Assembly (NCBI RefSeq): GCF_003054055.1
Contig: NZ_QBKI01000002.1
Span: forward strand, 372,001 to 436,000
Reading direction: 5' to 3'
DNA length: 64,000 nucleotides
Source of the DNA: Pontibacter mucosus
GTDB taxonomy: Bacteria > Bacteroidota > Bacteroidia > Cytophagales > Hymenobacteraceae
Positions 15,864 through 26,187 of the stretch are shown one piece after another; the first letter of the stretch is position 1, and every line of letters starts with the position of its first letter. Under the pieces are notes generated by a model. That model saw nothing but the letters and a program-made list of their open reading frames with translations. It was not told the DNA's origin and made no database searches. A program made the position numbers and the translations under genes.

Positions 15864-18800
15864 TTATTTAACGATAGTTACACTGCCGGTAAGCGGCTTT
15901 TCGTTTCGGTCTAATTTGATAACATAGTAGTAAGTGGCCATTGGCAGCGGGTTACCGTTCTGGCGTCCGTCCCACGGCTGTTTGTAGCCATCGGATGCGA
16001 ATACCAGGTTGCCCCACTGGTTAAAGATTTCCACCCGGCAGTTGCTATACTTTTCGATGTTCTCGATGACCCAGGTGTCGTTGATGCCGTCCTGGTTTGG
16101 CGTGAACGTGTTTGGGATGTCAACGTATGGCAGCACCACGACCACCACTTCATCCGTGAAAGTACAGCCGCCCTCCGTCATAGCCGTTACCGTGTAGACG
16201 GTGGTTTTCTCAGGCTTAACCATTGGGTTGGCGATGTTCGGGTTATCCATGCCGACAGCTGGTGACCAGGTATAGGTCAGGCCGCCGCTAGCCTGCAGTT
16301 GGGTACTTCTGCCTTCCAGAATGGTCACATCAGGTCCCGCGCTCAGCTTAGGCTCCGTTACGGTAACCGTTACCGGCAAACGCTTGCTGGCACAGCTCTG
16401 CACCTCCTGCACATAGTAGGTAGTGGTATGGAGCAAAGCCGGCGTTTTAAAGGTGCTGCCTGTGGCAACCGGGGTTCCGCCTGCCGCGCTGGCATACCAC
16501 TCCAACTTGCCTACGCCTGTGCCTTTGGCCGTTAACGTCGTGCTGAGGCCGGCGCAGATGGTAGTGCCTTGTGCCACAGGAGTTTCTGGAAGCGGAGTTA
16601 CTTTCACTTCCACCGGGTTGCTGGTAAGCGAGCCGCAGGACGCAGACGTAACCACACGGCGGAACCAGGTGCCCTCCGTCAGCGGGTTTGGCGTATAGTC
16701 CTTGCGGTTGTTTTGACCCGGAGCCGGCGTATACACCCCATTGCGTGCCTTGCTTTGCTCCCACAGGTAGGCCGGGTTGCCGCTGCCTCCGCTTGGCTCA
16801 GAACCTACCAGTGTAGCAGGTGCCTCGCCGTAGCAAACAGTCTGCGTGCCGGAAAGCACCACGTTGTTACTCAGGGCAGGCTTCACGGTAACCAGCACGG
16901 CATTACTGGTGCTGCTGTAAGCGCCGGAGGTGGCCACGCGGCGGAACCAGGTGTCCTGGCTAACCGGGCCAGGCTGGAAGTTCTGCGCATCGTTCGGAGC
17001 ACCGTTATAGCCCTGTGCTGTTACAAAGCCCGTCTTATCGCCTTTGGTGCTCATCTCCCAGCGGTAATTAAAGTTGCCCTCACCGCCTTTTGGCACGTCG
17101 CCTTCCAGCAGGGCTGGCAGACTGCCGGTACAAATTACCTGGTCCGCTTTGATGACATTGCTGGCGATTTCAGCAATCACCGAGATTTTAACTGCGTTGG
17201 AAACAGCCTCGCAGCCGCCGGAAATAATTACCCGACGGTACCAGGTGTCCTGATACAAGCCTCTCGGGAAAGTATAGTCGGCATTCAGGTTGTTGCCCTC
17301 CGCCGGGGCAAAGTTCTGGCCGTCGGTACTGAACTCCCAGCGGTAGCTATACTTGCCGTTGCCACCTTTTACCGGAGCCGTGTTCAGGCCAGTTAGCGTG
17401 GCTGGCTTGGTACCGGCATAGATGCTTTGGTCAGCCTTGATATTATAGTTCTCAATCGGAGCGTTTACCGTTACCTTCACCGGCTCAGAGTAGCTAATAC
17501 AGCCACCAGAGGTAACCTTGCGGCGGAAAAGCGTGGTTCGGCCCAGGCTGCCCGGCTGGTAGCTGCCGTCGGCGCGGGTGTTGGCGCCCGGAGCCGGCAT
17601 AAAGTCGGTGCTGCCTTCTGGCTTATACTCCCAGGCATAGTTATACTTGCCGGCTTCGCCACCCGTGGTCGGCGTGAGGCTGGTCAGCAGGGTAGGGGTG
17701 CCGCCCTGGCATACTTCCTGGTCTCCTGTAATCAGGTTCAGGAGCTTGGGGTTCACGGTGACTGTTACCGGGTCGCTGGTGCTCACCGTGCAGGTGCCCA
17801 ACATGACTACTCTGCGGAAAGAGGTGGTCTCGGTCAAGTTGCTTGCCGTCCAGTCTTTAGCGTTGCTGCCGCGGCTGTTCGGTATTTCGCGGTACTCGCC
17901 GCCTGCCGTTCTGGCCTCCCAGTAGTAAGTATAGCTGCCTGCGCCGTAGCCGCCTTCCGGCATTTGGCCAGTTATCGTAGCTGCATCGCCCTCGCAAATA
18001 GTTTGCGCGCCGGAGAGGATGTTCTTGCTGATAGGCGGCATTACCCGCACCAGGATGGTGTTGCTGGTTACTGCCTGGCAAGAGCCCGACTGCACCACGC
18101 GCTTATACCAGGTATTGCCGGTATGTGGCGTTGTTGGCTTGTAGTTAGGCGTGTTGCTGTTTTCTATCGCCGTAAAGTTGACGTTGTCCTTGCTCACATA
18201 CCAGGTATAAGTATAGGGGGCGGCGCCTCCTGCCAATACCCCCTGAATCTCGTCCGGTACCTGGCCGTGGCAAATCGTCGCTACTTCGCGCAGCTCATTT
18301 TTGGTAATGGCCGGGATTACTTTCACTTCTACCGCTTCGGAAGCCAGCGCGCAGCCATCAGAGTATACCATCCGCTTGTACTTGGTCGGGAGCTTGAGCC
18401 CTGCCTGCACCTGGTAATCTTTACCGGTGGCGCCTGGAATGTTGGTGAAGGTGGTGCCGTTTTGGCTGCTCATCCACTGGTAAGTATAGGAGCCCTTGCC
18501 GCTTCCGCCAACAGGCTCTGAACCCGTTAGGGTAAACGGCGCATCCTCGCATACAATTTCCGGAGCCGAGATGGTGTTGTTGTCCAGGATAGGGTTTACC
18601 GTTACCTGCACCTGGGTGCGCGGGCCGGCGCAGTTGCCTACTACCGCCTCAGCAAAGAAAGTAGTCGTGCGCTCCACAGTCGGCTCGTAAACGTTGCTAC
18701 CCTCTTTTACCAGGAGGTTGCCGCTGGCATCATACCAGTTATACTTGCTGGCATTGCCCTGCGCCACCAGCGTGGCCTTTCCGCCCCCGCAAATGATAAC

Positions 18801-21734
18801 AGGTGCTACCACAGGCGCTGCAATCTCCGGACGCACGATTACGGTGACGCGGGTGCGCGGACCGGCGCATTGGTTCTCGCCCACGTGCTCGGCATAAAAA
18901 TCTGTTGTTTTAGTCAGGTTGCCGGTCTCGAAGCCAGTACCTGCCGGAGTAGTGGCGATGAGTTTGCCTCCGTTCAGTTGGTCGTACCAGTTCACGTGGC
19001 CCGATTGTACAGCTGCCTGTAAGGTGGTCGAGGTGTTAAAGCAAATGTCTTTGATGCCCGATACTATCGGAGCGGCAGGCAGCGGTTTTACCACCACCTG
19101 CATCTCGTCGGTGGTGAAGCAGGTGCCGGTATACACCTTGTAAGTCAGCGTATATGTTCCTACTTCCGATGGCGTGAAAGTGCCGTCCACCGATACGAAT
19201 TTAGAACCGCTCCACTTGCCACCCGCCGGACTAGCACCAAGTATAAACTTGCCCTCGTTCAGGCAGACCTCCTGTACTTTTTGTGCTACAGCAGCCTGCG
19301 CCACGTCGGTTACCTGCACCGTCATCTGGTCGGAGTTGGTACAGCCTTTGGCATCGGTGTAAGTATAGGTCAGGACAAAGGAGCCCCTGCCGTTCGGGAT
19401 GAAGATGCCGTCAGCGCTCACATGCTCGCCGCTCCAGGTACCGCCTGCCGGGCTGGCTTTTAGCGTCAGTGGGGTAGGGTCGTCGCAAACAGTCATATCA
19501 GGGCCAGCATTTACTTCTGGCAAGGGGTTCACGGTTACCGTTACCGTAGATGTGCTGCTGCAGCCGGTGGCGCTGTTGTAACCTGTTACCGTGTACGTGG
19601 TAGTCTCGGATGGAGAAGCCGTTACCTCAGCCCCCGAGGTAGCGCTAAGACCCGTGCCCGGCGACCAGGTATAGGTGTCGGCACCGGAGGCCGTAAGTAT
19701 AGCGCTGCCTTGTCCCTGGCAAATCTCCTGAGACGAAGCGGCTACTTTCACCTCTGGCAACGGGTGCACGACTACGGTATAGGTGGTGGTGCTGGTACAG
19801 CCTGTTTCTTTGTTCGTACTTGTGATGGTATAAGTGGTTGTCTCTGTCGGGTTGGCGGTTACCGTGTTGCCGGTGGTGGCACTTAAACCCGTGGCAGGTG
19901 CCCAGGTATAGGTGTCTGCGCCTGCTACTGTCAGGGTGGTGCCGCTGCCGCTACTACAAATGCCTTCTGGGGCAGCCGGGGTCACCTTTAGCTCCGGCAA
20001 GGGGTTGATGGAGATTTGCTGCGTAGCTGCCTCTGATGCCCCACACTCGTTGGTGGCCACTACACTAACCGTATAGGTGCCTGCCTCCGTGAAGTTTATA
20101 CTTGGGTAAGCCGAATCCGCATCAGTGCCCTCGGCAAAGCTTGCCATTCCCGGACCAGATACGGACCAGGTATATTGGCTGATGGTGCCGAACTGCGCAT
20201 CATACACAGGGGCGTGCAGCTTGCTGTCGGCTGTAAAGGCGATGGTCTGCGGGCCGCAGTATACTTGCTGCGCGGGCAGTTGCACCTTCGGCTTGCCTTT
20301 GATAACGACGGTGGCTTCTTTTAGCGAGGTTTGGCAATTGTTGCTGGCAGTCAGGGCGATGGTGTAGGTGCCCGGCTTGGTGAACTGAAACTCGGCATTT
20401 CTGGAGCTGGACTTTGTGCCATTGGCGAAGGCCCACCCTTCGGCAGGGCTCACGCGCCAAGTATAAGCTGCTTCCGGACCGGTAGAGGTATTGGTGGCAG
20501 CGAAAACGGCTGTCACGCAGCTATTGTCCCCGTTCAGGGTGAAATCGGCTACCGGAGGCTCTTCGATGGTGATAACCTTGTTCACGGTACTCGCCAAACA
20601 CTTCGTGTTAAGACCCGTTGGCGTGGCCGTCATCTGGATAGAATATGTACCCGGTTTGGTGAATTTCACCGAAGGGCTCTTGGTCTTGCTGTTACCGGAA
20701 GTATACTCCCATCCATCTGCCGGAGAGATTACCCAATCCACGATATAGCTGCCGGCACTGGCATCCGTGTTGGCGTTGGCATTAAAGCCTTCAATCGTTT
20801 TATCGGTCAGTTTTATAGGAGCGTTCAGACAGGCAGTTCCAAAGGCGAAATCAGCTATAGGGCCTTTGGACACCTTGATACCGCCCACCGTGGCAGGTGT
20901 GGTGCCGCAGGGGTTGGTGGCAGTAGCCGTTAAGGTAAAGGCGCGTCCCGGTTTCTTCATCGAGGACTCGGTGAAGGTATGCTCGATGGTGGAAGGCAGG
21001 TTAGCGTGCGAGAACACCATCGGTGCCGAGCCGTCGTCGAACTGAAAAGTATAAACCGTTTGCGGGGAGTTATACTTGGTGATTTCCTTGTCGATGTCGA
21101 AAATGAAAGTGGCCGGGGCACAGTCGTTGGTGTTGCCGCGGCTGGAGATACCCAGGCTGGGGTTACTGCCAATGAAAACGCGCTCCTCATGGGTGCTGCT
21201 GCAGCCGTGCGCGTCATAAGCCGTTACGATCAAACGGAAAGAGCCACCCGATTTATACGTATGGGTGGCTGTCTCAAATTTTGCTCCCAGGGTGGTGGAG
21301 TTCCCATCGCCCCAGTTAATAACATAGCGGGTGTTCGTCTCTTTGGTGGTGGAAGCGTTCTCAATGGTGAGCTCAAACGTGGCCACGTTGCCCGCATAGC
21401 TACAGGAGGTAAAGAAGCTGATTGGGTCGGCCACCGTGGCATCCGGACCATTCGTTATCACCAGTTCCTCGGAGGTAGCCTCGCAGCCATCGGCCTGTGT
21501 GGTTTTAACCGAGTAAGTGCCAGGTTGGGTGATGGTTATACTTTTAGAAGTAGCCCCGGTAGACCACAAATAGGAGTCAGCCTCGGTGGCTGAAAGTATC
21601 ACCTGGCCATCGCCGCAAAGGCTGCCGGAAGTGGTGATTTGTACGGTACAGGTTTGGGCGTAGGTTGAGTTTGAGAGGGCACTCCAAAGCTGCAGCAGTA
21701 GCAGACATAAAATGCCTAGGGCAGGGGATCGCAT
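15864..21734 (-). CDS. Giant T9SS type B surface protein with PKD and Ig-like repeats
   Basis: 1956 residues, signal peptide at 1-26. The N-terminal third contains PKD-like domains (repeated YVINWGDGNS, YTFQFDDGS, GTYSIQMTATP and GTYTVSVVATNECG patterns). Around residues 580-700 are two near-identical Ig-like units (LPEVKV...TYTW(A/S)P.TGLSA). From about 1000 to 1800 there are about eight repeats with the pattern (T/Q)IC.G..P..L.G..P.GG.G.Y.Y.WE followed by W(Y/F)RRVV.SG.C. The protein ends with a gliding-motility type B C-terminal domain starting near IPNTFTPNQDGINDTW and closing KPLTGSVTIVK. Most domains have paired Cys. Likely a surface adhesin or gliding-type filament, exported by T9SS with the PorP/SprF encoded next to it. 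Confidence 0.9.
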   Translation of the reverse strand: MRSPALGILCLLLLQLWSALSNSTYAQTCTVQITTSGSLCGDGQVILSATEADSYLWSTGATSKSITITQPGTYSVKTTQADGCEATSEELVITNGPDATVADPISFFTSCSYAGNVATFELTIENASTTKETNTRYVINWGDGNSTTLGAKFETATHTYKSGGSFRLIVTAYDAHGCSSTHEERVFIGSNPSLGISSRGNTNDCAPATFIFDIDKEITKYNSPQTVYTFQFDDGSAPMVFSHANLPSTIEHTFTESSMKKPGRAFTLTATATNPCGTTPATVGGIKVSKGPIADFAFGTACLNAPIKLTDKTIEGFNANANTDASAGSYIVDWVISPADGWEYTSGNSKTKSPSVKFTKPGTYSIQMTATPTGLNTKCLASTVNKVITIEEPPVADFTLNGDNSCVTAVFAATNTSTGPEAAYTWRVSPAEGWAFANGTKSSSRNAEFQFTKPGTYTIALTASNNCQTSLKEATVVIKGKPKVQLPAQQVYCGPQTIAFTADSKLHAPVYDAQFGTISQYTWSVSGPGMASFAEGTDADSAYPSINFTEAGTYTVSVVATNECGASEAATQQISINPLPELKVTPAAPEGICSSGSGTTLTVAGADTYTWAPATGLSATTGNTVTANPTETTTYTITSTNKETGCTSTTTYTVVVHPLPEVKVAASSQEICQGQGSAILTASGADTYTWSPGTGLSATSGAEVTASPSETTTYTVTGYNSATGCSSTSTVTVTVNPLPEVNAGPDMTVCDDPTPLTLKASPAGGTWSGEHVSADGIFIPNGRGSFVLTYTYTDAKGCTNSDQMTVQVTDVAQAAVAQKVQEVCLNEGKFILGASPAGGKWSGSKFVSVDGTFTPSEVGTYTLTYKVYTGTCFTTDEMQVVVKPLPAAPIVSGIKDICFNTSTTLQAAVQSGHVNWYDQLNGGKLIATTPAGTGFETGNLTKTTDFYAEHVGENQCAGPRTRVTVIVRPEIAAPVVAPVIICGGGKATLVAQGNASKYNWYDASGNLLVKEGSNVYEPTVERTTTFFAEAVVGNCAGPRTQVQVTVNPILDNNTISAPEIVCEDAPFTLTGSEPVGGSGKGSYTYQWMSSQNGTTFTNIPGATGKDYQVQAGLKLPTKYKRMVYSDGCALASEAVEVKVIPAITKNELREVATICHGQVPDEIQGVLAGGAAPYTYTWYVSKDNVNFTAIENSNTPNYKPTTPHTGNTWYKRVVQSGSCQAVTSNTILVRVMPPISKNILSGAQTICEGDAATITGQMPEGGYGAGSYTYYWEARTAGGEYREIPNSRGSNAKDWTASNLTETTSFRRVVMLGTCTVSTSDPVTVTVNPKLLNLITGDQEVCQGGTPTLLTSLTPTTGGEAGKYNYAWEYKPEGSTDFMPAPGANTRADGSYQPGSLGRTTLFRRKVTSGGCISYSEPVKVTVNAPIENYNIKADQSIYAGTKPATLTGLNTAPVKGGNGKYSYRWEFSTDGQNFAPAEGNNLNADYTFPRGLYQDTWYRRVIISGGCEAVSNAVKISVIAEIASNVIKADQVICTGSLPALLEGDVPKGGEGNFNYRWEMSTKGDKTGFVTAQGYNGAPNDAQNFQPGPVSQDTWFRRVATSGAYSSTSNAVLVTVKPALSNNVVLSGTQTVCYGEAPATLVGSEPSGGSGNPAYLWEQSKARNGVYTPAPGQNNRKDYTPNPLTEGTWFRRVVTSASCGSLTSNPVEVKVTPLPETPVAQGTTICAGLSTTLTAKGTGVGKLEWYASAAGGTPVATGSTFKTPALLHTTTYYVQEVQSCASKRLPVTVTVTEPKLSAGPDVTILEGRSTQLQASGGLTYTWSPAVGMDNPNIANPMVKPEKTTVYTVTAMTEGGCTFTDEVVVVVLPYVDIPNTFTPNQDGINDTWVIENIEKYSNCRVEIFNQWGNLVFASDGYKQPWDGRQNGNPLPMATYYYVIKLDRNEKPLTGSVTIVK

Positions 21735-22726
21735 ATACTTTGGCTGTAAAATTTCTCTATATAAAGCTGCTCTTGGTTATTAAAATCACATCCCTGGAGC
21801 CACGGCTCATACCCGGAAGGAAGTCGCCATTTCAGAAATGTTTCAATAAAGGAGCCTGCTAATCCTAAGTGCTTGCTGTGCATTCGGGTTTAAGTCCAAA
21901 AGCCGAAGGGGCAGGCTCATTACAGGTAAGTGCTTTTAGAGGCGCTAAAGTTCAAAACGGAGCATGTTTTTTTGAAAAAAGCCAATGAGTTTTGAAACCT
22001 AAAATTTCTATGTTTCGTATAGCGCTGATTTTTTGATGATTACAATTTTTTAGTCCGCTAAAGCAAGTTTGAAGAGAAGGACCAGAGCTTGCTGCGCGAA
22101 GACGTTTTGGACTCTTTCAGTAGCGCAATAACGGCTCAATAGCAGCGCGTTAAGTATAATATTTATATTTCCTTATATTTATATCTAGTCAGTATAGTTA
22201 TACTAAATAATTAGAATAGTTATACTTTAGCGTGCTGATACAACTTCTCCGCCGGTCTTTCCTTCACCACACTCCCGGTCTCCCATATTAGGTGCTGATA
22301 TATTGGAAGAGTTACATATCTGTGTGAGCGGCGGTCAAGTAGGGGGTGTATGGCGGGTAGTTGCAGGTGTGCATTAGAGCTAATAAGTGAGCTTTTTGAA
22401 TATATAGATATGCTAATTTAGATATATTATTAAATTATTCTTTTTTAATAGAACTTAGTAAAATCATAAACCTTCCTGTTGGTGCGCCCGTATTTCCCAC
22501 TACACTCACAAGACCAAATGCTGCAGCTTTAGTGCTACAGTTAATGTACTTAAAAGCACGGCCCCTTCACATAAGGCCGGACTGAGCCGGAGACGCCGGC
22601 ATTGCATAAAGACTGTTGTAAGTAAGGAGGCAGCAAATAGGCCTGCAGGTAGCTAGTGATGATGGAACGTGAGGCAGAGACAAGATTTTCAAAGTTTACT
22701 TATGACCCCAAAATGTACTCAACCAA
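21735..22726. other. 992-bp AT-rich spacer ahead of the exopolysaccharide locus
   Basis: The longest gene-free stretch of the window. It separates the divergent giant adhesin gene and the first exopolysaccharide gene. No open frame looks protein-like. It holds AT-rich tracts (22150-22230 and 22385-22450), the inverted motif pair at 22191-22204 with a direct copy of TAGTTATACT at 22217-22226, and a GTTTTTTTGAAAAAA string near 21965. Such a long leader would suit regulation of a large operon, but no TAnnTTTG element was identified. Confidence 0.5.
22191..22226. promoter_or_regulatory. Inverted/direct repeat cluster, possible regulatory site
   Basis: AGTATA-gt-TATACT (22191-22204) is a near-perfect palindrome; TAGTTATACT is repeated at 22195-22204 and 22217-22226, 22 bases apart, about two helical turns. 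Its position upstream of the exopolysaccharide operon suggests a binding site, but it also matches the window-wide motif, so it may be unrelated to regulation. Confidence 0.35.
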
Positions 22727-24115
22727 ATGAATAGATATAGACATTACTATGGCTTTAACAGAGTACTTCTGTTGATTCTCGATATTACGCTTATCGCCTT
22801 CGCTTTTAAGCTGTCAAACATGCTCCGCTACGGGAGCTTCGAGTTTGAGTATCAATACAATATCTTCTTCGTGCTGTTCGCCCTGGTGTGGTGGATTGTG
22901 TCCGGCTTCTCTAACTTTATTGTGCGGGTGGACAGCTTCCTGCCGATAGACAGGCGTTTGGGAAATCTTATCAACGTGTTCCTGATGCACGCGCTCATCC
23001 TAGCCAGCTGTATCGTTGTCTTTAACCTGGAGCAGCTTTCGCGCCTGCTGTTACTGTATACGTACCTGTCCACTGCGTTTCTGATTGGTCTTAGCCGTCT
23101 GGTGCTGCACATGGCCGATCGCTACTTTACCGACTCCGATATGGCCCACACACGCTATGTGATAGTTGGCTCGGGTCCGGCAGCCGTTTCTTTGCAGCAA
23201 ACCCTGAGCAACAACGATGAGATAGGTACCAAGTTCATGGGCTTTTTTGATGATGAGGTGGACCCAAGCAGCCCACACCAGGTGCTCGGAAGTATAGAAG
23301 ACATGAAGGACTACTGCCTGCAGCACAGCATCGACGAGGTATACTATGCCAAGCCCATCATCGACTCTGAGCAGATAGAGGAGCTGACCGAGTTTGCCAA
23401 CGACAACTTCATCTACCTGCGCCTGGTGCCTGATTTCAGCGCCATCGTGAAGAAGGAAGTGAACATGTATTTCTACCACAACATCCCGATGTTGAGCGTG
23501 CGCAACGAGCCGCTGGAGCTGGCCTCTAACCGCATTGTGAAACGCATTTTCGACGTGGTCTTCTCCCTGGCGGTTATCCTGCTGATTTTCCCAATCCTGT
23601 TCCCCATCATTGCCCTGCTGATTAAGCTGGAGTCGAAGGGACCAGTGTTCTTTAAGCAGCTGCGCCCGGGCAAGAAAAACAGGCTGTTTGTGTGCTACAA
23701 GTTCCGCACCATGCGTGTGAACAACAACACCGAGCTACAGGCTACCAAAAACGACCCACGCATTACGCGCTTCGGTGCCTTTATGCGCAAGACCAGCCTC
23801 GACGAGCTGCCGCAGTTCTTCAACGTGCTGCTGGGCGACATGTCGGTAGTAGGGCCACGCCCGAACCTGGTGTCACAGCTGGACCAGTACTCCAAGGTTA
23901 TCTCCAAGTATAAAACACGCCACTTCGTGACGCCGGGCATTACGGGCTACGCGCAGGTGAGCGGCTACCGCGGCGAGACCAAGGAAGTGCACCTGATGGA
24001 AAAGCGCGTGGAGTACGATGTGATGTACATGGCCAACTGGAGCCTGATGATGGACATGAAAATTATCTTCCTCACCGTATGGAACATGATTAAAGGTGAA
24101 AAAAATGCTTACTGA
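22727..24115 (+). CDS. Initiating polyprenyl-phosphate glycosylphosphotransferase (WcaJ-like)
   Basis: 462 residues. It starts polymer synthesis by moving a sugar-1-phosphate from a nucleotide sugar to undecaprenyl phosphate. Four N-terminal membrane helices (within residues 10-125), a Rossmann-like CoA-binding region ([15 protein letters not shown]), another helix near 275-300, and the C-terminal bacterial sugar transferase domain with [43 protein letters not shown] and [14 protein letters not shown]. The length is usual for the family, whose best known members use UDP-glucose; the substrate here is unproven. It is the first gene of the left arm and overlaps the next gene by 11 bases. Confidence 0.93.
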   Translation: MNRYRHYYGFNRVLLLILDITLIAFAFKLSNMLRYGSFEFEYQYNIFFVLFALVWWIVSGFSNFIVRVDSFLPIDRRLGNLINVFLMHALILASCIVVFNLEQLSRLLLLYTYLSTAFLIGLSRLVLHMADRYFTDSDMAHTRYVIVGSGPAAVSLQQTLSNNDEIGTKFMGFFDDEVDPSSPHQVLGSIEDMKDYCLQHSIDEVYYAKPIIDSEQIEELTEFANDNFIYLRLVPDFSAIVKKEVNMYFYHNIPMLSVRNEPLELASNRIVKRIFDVVFSLAVILLIFPILFPIIALLIKLESKGPVFFKQLRPGKKNRLFVCYKFRTMRVNNNTELQATKNDPRITRFGAFMRKTSLDELPQFFNVLLGDMSVVGPRPNLVSQLDQYSKVISKYKTRHFVTPGITGYAQVSGYRGETKEVHLMEKRVEYDVMYMANWSLMMDMKIIFLTVWNMIKGEKNAY

Positions 24116-24929
24116 TACGACGACCCTACAAGAAAAACCTGTTGCCGCCGAGCCACCTATAAAAGTAAAGCGTCAACTGCTCGGCTCCCTTATCTCGGCC
24201 GGCTCTTTCAACGACTTTGTGAACCATGTTTTCTGGCTCTCCGATACGAAAGACTCCTCGTATGTGTGCTTTGCCAACGTACACATGCTCATGGAGGCCA
24301 GGCAGGACAAGGAGTTCCAAAACCTGCTCAACAACGCCGACATCGCCTCGCCGGATGGCGGGCCGCTGTCGAAGCTGATGAAGCTGCTCTACGGCAAGCA
24401 CCAGGACCGCGTGCCGGGTATGGACCTAATGCCGCGCCTGCTGCAGGAGGCTGAGAAACGCGGCAAGTCTGTGTTCTTCTACGGCTCCACCGATCCGGTG
24501 CTGGAGGCGGTGGTAGCCCGCACCAAAGCCGATCTGCCGAACCTGCGCATCGCTGGTTATTACTCGCCGCCTTTCCGCAAGCTCACGCACATTGAGGATG
24601 AGGCCATCACGAACATGATCAATGACTCTGGTGCTGACCTGGTGTTTGTAGCCCTGGGTTGCCCGAAGCAGGAGCGCTGGATGGCGGAGCACAAAGGCAA
24701 AGTGAAGGCCTGCATGCTGGGTGTGGGACAGGCCTACATGACCTATGCCGGGCTGGAAAAGCGCCTGCCCAAGTGGGCCCGCGACCTGAGCCTGGAGTGG
24801 ACCTACCGCCTGTGGCAGGAGCCGGGCAGATTGTGGAAACGTTATCTGCTCACCAACAGTAAGTTTATGTATGAGGTAACCAAGCTGATGCTCTTCGGCC
24901 GAAACAAGCGGGCAGAACTGAGCCAGTAA
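24105..24929 (+). CDS. WecG/TagA/CpsF-family glycosyltransferase
   Basis: 274 residues from ATG 24105 (a GTG at 24096 would add three). The family (GT26) adds the second sugar to a lipid-linked sugar, often a ManNAc-type residue. Signatures include CFANVHMLMEA, the conserved ASPDGGPLSK, KSVFFYGS, LVFVALGCPKQERWM and the ending RLPKWARDLSLEWTYRLWQEP. It overlaps the preceding phosphotransferase gene by 11 bases, which suggests translational coupling and consecutive steps in the pathway. The C-terminus carries a positively charged amphipathic tail, as membrane-associated members do. Confidence 0.92.
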   Translation: MLTDTTTLQEKPVAAEPPIKVKRQLLGSLISAGSFNDFVNHVFWLSDTKDSSYVCFANVHMLMEARQDKEFQNLLNNADIASPDGGPLSKLMKLLYGKHQDRVPGMDLMPRLLQEAEKRGKSVFFYGSTDPVLEAVVARTKADLPNLRIAGYYSPPFRKLTHIEDEAITNMINDSGADLVFVALGCPKQERWMAEHKGKVKACMLGVGQAYMTYAGLEKRLPKWARDLSLEWTYRLWQEPGRLWKRYLLTNSKFMYEVTKLMLFGRNKRAELSQ

Positions 24930-25332
24930 GTCTACGTATAGCTTTGATGCATAACGAAGCAAAGTACAATGAGATGGAGGCACTTCATCGTTCACCATTA
25001 CCGTCATAAGCAGCGCTACAGCCTGTTCAGGCAATCCGCTGTGCAATTTTACGGGAAGGTGAGGTGCGGCAGAAGCAGTGCGCAAGCCTTGTGCCTCTCG
25101 ACTAAACATGATGGCTTTACACGCTATGCAGGGATTACATCGGCCCATGCAGCCATTTCCAACAGCCAGCCTAAGCTGATGCGCAGCTAACAGAGTATCA
25201 AAAAGTTCTTATTTCAATAAATCCTAATATAGAAATCTCCGTATCAAGCAAAAGCATGCATCTCGAAGATAGTACAAATTTCTCCGGAGCATGCGCCAAC
25301 ATTATGTTTTATTTCTAAACCCTTTACAATAG
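24930..25332. other. 403-bp spacer inside the left arm
   Basis: Non-coding as far as can be seen. It carries no AAGTATA copy and no clear terminator. Short frames on either strand show no protein-like composition. The next gene probably has its own promoter here. Confidence 0.45.
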
Positions 25333-26136
25333 ATGAAAGCAGTTATACTTGCCGGCGGTTACGGTACAAGAATAAGCGAAGAAAGTGGTGTGCGTCCCAA
25401 GCCCATGGTAGAAGTTGGCGGTAAGCCAATTCTGTGGCACATTATGAAAATCTATTCCCACTACAACATTAACGAGTTTGTGATTTGCTGTGGCTACAAA
25501 GGCCATATGATCAAAGAATACTTTGCCAACTATTGTCTGTATAACTCGGATGTCACCTTCGATATGCGCAAAAACGGCATGGAGGTGCACAAGAACCACA
25601 CAGAGTCGTGGAAGGTGACGCTGGTGGATACCGGCGAAGGTACTATGACTGGCGGGCGCCTGAAGCGTGTGAAAGACTATGTAGGCAATGAAACCTTCTG
25701 TATGACCTATGGCGACGGCGTGAGCGATGTGAACATTGCCGAGGCGATTGAATACCATAAAGCGCAGGGCACCAAAGCCACTCTTACCGCGGTGCAGCAA
25801 CCGGGCCGTTTCGGTGCCTTTACCCTTTCTTCAGAAGCCACAAAGGTCCCTCAGTTTAAGGAAAAACCTACCGGTGGCGACATGCCGTGGATTAATGGCG
25901 GCTTCTTTGTGCTGGAGCCAAGCGTGTTCGACTACATTGAGAACGACAGCACGACCTGGGAACGCGGCCCGCTGGAAACACTGGCCGAGGAAGGAGAGCT
26001 CTCCGCTTACCGCCACAGCGGCTTCTGGCAGCCTATGGATACCCTGCGCGACAAGCATGTGTTGGAAGAACTTTGGCAAAGCGGCAAGGCACCCTGGAAC
26101 GTGTGGCACAAAATGCTTTCCGGTGTTGTAAACTAA
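25333..26136 (+). CDS. rfbF: Glucose-1-phosphate cytidylyltransferase
   Basis: 267 residues. It makes CDP-glucose from CTP and glucose-1-phosphate, the entry to CDP-linked deoxysugars. The start [18 protein letters not shown] is the nucleotidyltransferase G-loop; [32 protein letters not shown] and [12 protein letters not shown] are standard for RfbF/Ddh[12 protein letters not shown] and [16 protein letters not shown] close the active site. The length fits the family (about 257). It opens a five-gene sugar-nucleotide block with short spacing, which implies an operon. The next enzyme in the classical pathway, CDP-glucose 4,6-dehydratase, is not evident by motif. Confidence 0.95.
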   Translation: MKAVILAGGYGTRISEESGVRPKPMVEVGGKPILWHIMKIYSHYNINEFVICCGYKGHMIKEYFANYCLYNSDVTFDMRKNGMEVHKNHTESWKVTLVDTGEGTMTGGRLKRVKDYVGNETFCMTYGDGVSDVNIAEAIEYHKAQGTKATLTAVQQPGRFGAFTLSSEATKVPQFKEKPTGGDMPWINGGFFVLEPSVFDYIENDSTTWERGPLETLAEEGELSAYRHSGFWQPMDTLRDKHVLEELWQSGKAPWNVWHKMLSGVVN

Positions 26137-26187
26137 CCCTCAGAGAACCCCAAACCCTTTTCTTACTATATATCCCTCTTTAAAAAA

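Noticed and set aside
24969..25190. 73-codon frame in the spacer before rfbF
   Set aside because: Composition (many His, Arg, Ser and Cys) is not protein-like and there is no context for it.
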